Source: Elymus sibiricus (Eukaryota > Streptophyta > Magnoliopsida > Poales > Poaceae). From it: DNA of 64,000 bases. The notes beneath the pieces are model-generated. The model had not been told where the DNA came from. It made no database searches and worked only from the letters and a program-made list of their open reading frames with translations. Below are positions 63,044 to 64,000 of this stretch, piece by piece. Numbering within the stretch: the first letter of the stretch is position 1; the number at the start of each line of letters is the position of its first letter. A program made the position numbers and the translations under genes. The DNA lies in contig CM077665.1 in NCBI GenBank assembly GCA_039707655.1, forward strand, positions 311,116,486 to 311,180,485, given 5' to 3'.

Positions 63044-64000
63044 GCATCCCCAAGCTTAATTCCTACTCGTCCTCGAGTAGGTAAATGATAAAAACAGAAT
63101 TTTTGATGTAGAATGCTGCCTAACATGTTCATCATATTCTTTTCTTTTGTATAGCATGGACATTTGGACTTATAGATGATTCAAAGCAATAGTCTAGTTT
63201 TAACATAATGACTTCAATACTCAAGCATGTCAACAAGCAACCATGTCTTTCAAAATATCAACACTAAAGAAAGTTATCCCTAGCCAATCATGCTCAATCA
63301 TTGATCCATTCATGAAACACACTCAAATATTAGCTATACCCAATGCTCAAGTACGATCATAGTGCCCCCTAGTTGGTGCTTATAAGAGAAGATGGAGACT
63401 CAAAGTAAAAATAAAAAATGCATAAAGTAAATAGAAAGGCCCTTCGCAGAGGGAAGTAGGGATTTGTAGAGGTGCCGGAGCTCAAAGTTTTAAATTGAGA
63501 GAGAAAAATATTTTGGGTGGCATGCTTTTCCTATCAACGAAAACGACAAAGTAGCTCACAATACTTTCCATGCTAGATATATCATAGGCGGTTCCCAAAC
63601 AGAAAATAAAGTTTATTCCTTTTTCCACCAAACTTTCACTTTCCATGGCGGGCCGTATCCACGGTTGCCTTCCATACGAACACTTTCCAAGGAATTTATT
63701 ATTTGACAACATAAAGTAAATATCTTTTTTATTTTTCATTTCGGGAATGGGCATCCCTATTACCGCCGCACTCTCGTGCAATGACAAGTGAATAAAGACT
63801 CGTCTTGAGAATAACACATCTAGCATGGAAAAATATTGGACACTCCCCACCGTTTCATGAGCGGTACGAGCACACAAAAAAGAAAATTTACTTTGAAAAT
63901 TTAGAGATGGCACATACAAATTTGCTTGGAACGGCATGGAAATACCGCATATAGGTAGGTATGGTGGACTCATAAGGCAAAACTTGGTTTAAGGATTTTG
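63044..64000 (-). mobile_element. 3' interior of the Athila-type Gypsy, running off the right edge
   Basis: The stretch directly next to the LTR reads GGAATTAAGCTTGGGGATGC on the minus strand, the polypurine tract of this group. Noncoding sequence follows to 63481, then an ORF. The element continues beyond 64000. Confidence 0.8.
63482..63973 (-). CDS. Unknown ORF between pol and 3' LTR of the Athila-type Gypsy
   Basis: A frame of 163 codons (start ATG at 63973 or further right) ends in KIFFSLNLKL. Blocks such as HESAAVIGMPIPEMKNKKDI and YGRQPWIRPAMESESLVEKG look like real protein sequence, and the frame is clean. The position corresponds to that of the env-like ORF of Athila elements, but I see no signal peptide or clear transmembrane segment, only a moderately hydrophobic VSYFVVFV stretch near the end. 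Function unknown. It may be the end of a longer ORF that begins outside the window. Confidence 0.45.
   Translation of the reverse strand: MSPPYLPICGISMPFQANLYVPSLNFQSKFSFLCARTAHETVGSVQYFSMLDVLFSRRVFIHLSLHESAAVIGMPIPEMKNKKDIYFMLSNNKFLGKCSYGRQPWIRPAMESESLVEKGINFIFCLGTAYDISSMESIVSYFVVFVDRKSMPPKIFFSLNLKL

Overview
The window is nuclear DNA from a Triticeae grass (wheat, Aegilops or barley type). It is dominated by nested LTR retrotransposons whose LTR termini, primer-binding sites and gag/pol sequences match Triticeae families. It also holds grass CACTA, Helitron, hAT, Harbinger, MULE and LINE elements, and a single recognisable host gene with canonical GT-AG introns. No bacterial, organellar or CRISPR feature is seen, and no tRNA or rRNA gene was recognised.

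Left part (1-39401) is one deep nest. The outer layer is a gag-only Copia-like element, here called element A (minus strand; 5' LTR 37885-39401, tRNA-Met-type PBS, gag 35706-37829). It landed in a LINE whose 3' end resumes at 39402. Element A is split by three insertions. (i) A non-autonomous Athila/Sabrina-like Gypsy lies at 17995-35700 (TSD GGTAT). It carries a CACTA element (19354-21176, TSD TTT) in its 5' LTR, which itself holds a small Helitron-like piece. A nearly intact Angela/BARE-type Copia (24174-33103, TSD GCTAG) lies in its internal region. (ii) A 4.5-kb non-autonomous LTR element lies at 12808-17347 (TSD GATGT). (iii) An Athila-type Gypsy has its 5' LTR at 9708-11127; its gag is broken by a solo LTR (8222-8730, TSD CTCCC) and then joined to a decayed Tat-lineage Gypsy that fills 1-7904.

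Middle part (39402-50706) is more gene-like. Two related LINE 3' ends lie in opposite orientation (39402-40505 and 41766-42591) around a palindrome-rich tandem repeat. A 0.9-kb Harbinger-like element (TSD TTA) follows. Then comes the host gene: a ten-exon, multi-domain FKBP peptidyl-prolyl isomerase of the plant FKBP73/77 (ROF) type at 43926-46698. It has a TATA box and a heat-shock-element-like site upstream and an in-frame stop early in exon 1. Downstream lie a 1.5-kb poly(A) retroposon with a 15-bp TSD (47056-48580) and a hAT-like element (48619-50698, TSD AATAGTAA). The hAT-like element carries a fragment of a JINGUBANG-like WD40 gene and is itself hit by a foldback MULE and a 200-bp MITE.

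Right part (50707-64000) is AT-rich intergenic DNA, a probable Helitron (53666-55132), a decayed LINE (55133-58030) and a truncated Athila/Sabrina-like LTR plus gag start (58036-61462) containing a clean Helitron (59410-61033). The last feature is the 3' LTR and 3' end of another Athila-type Gypsy running off the right edge (61463-64000). The FKBP gene is the only plausible functional host gene. Everything else is transposon sequence, gene debris carried by transposons, or unassigned DNA.
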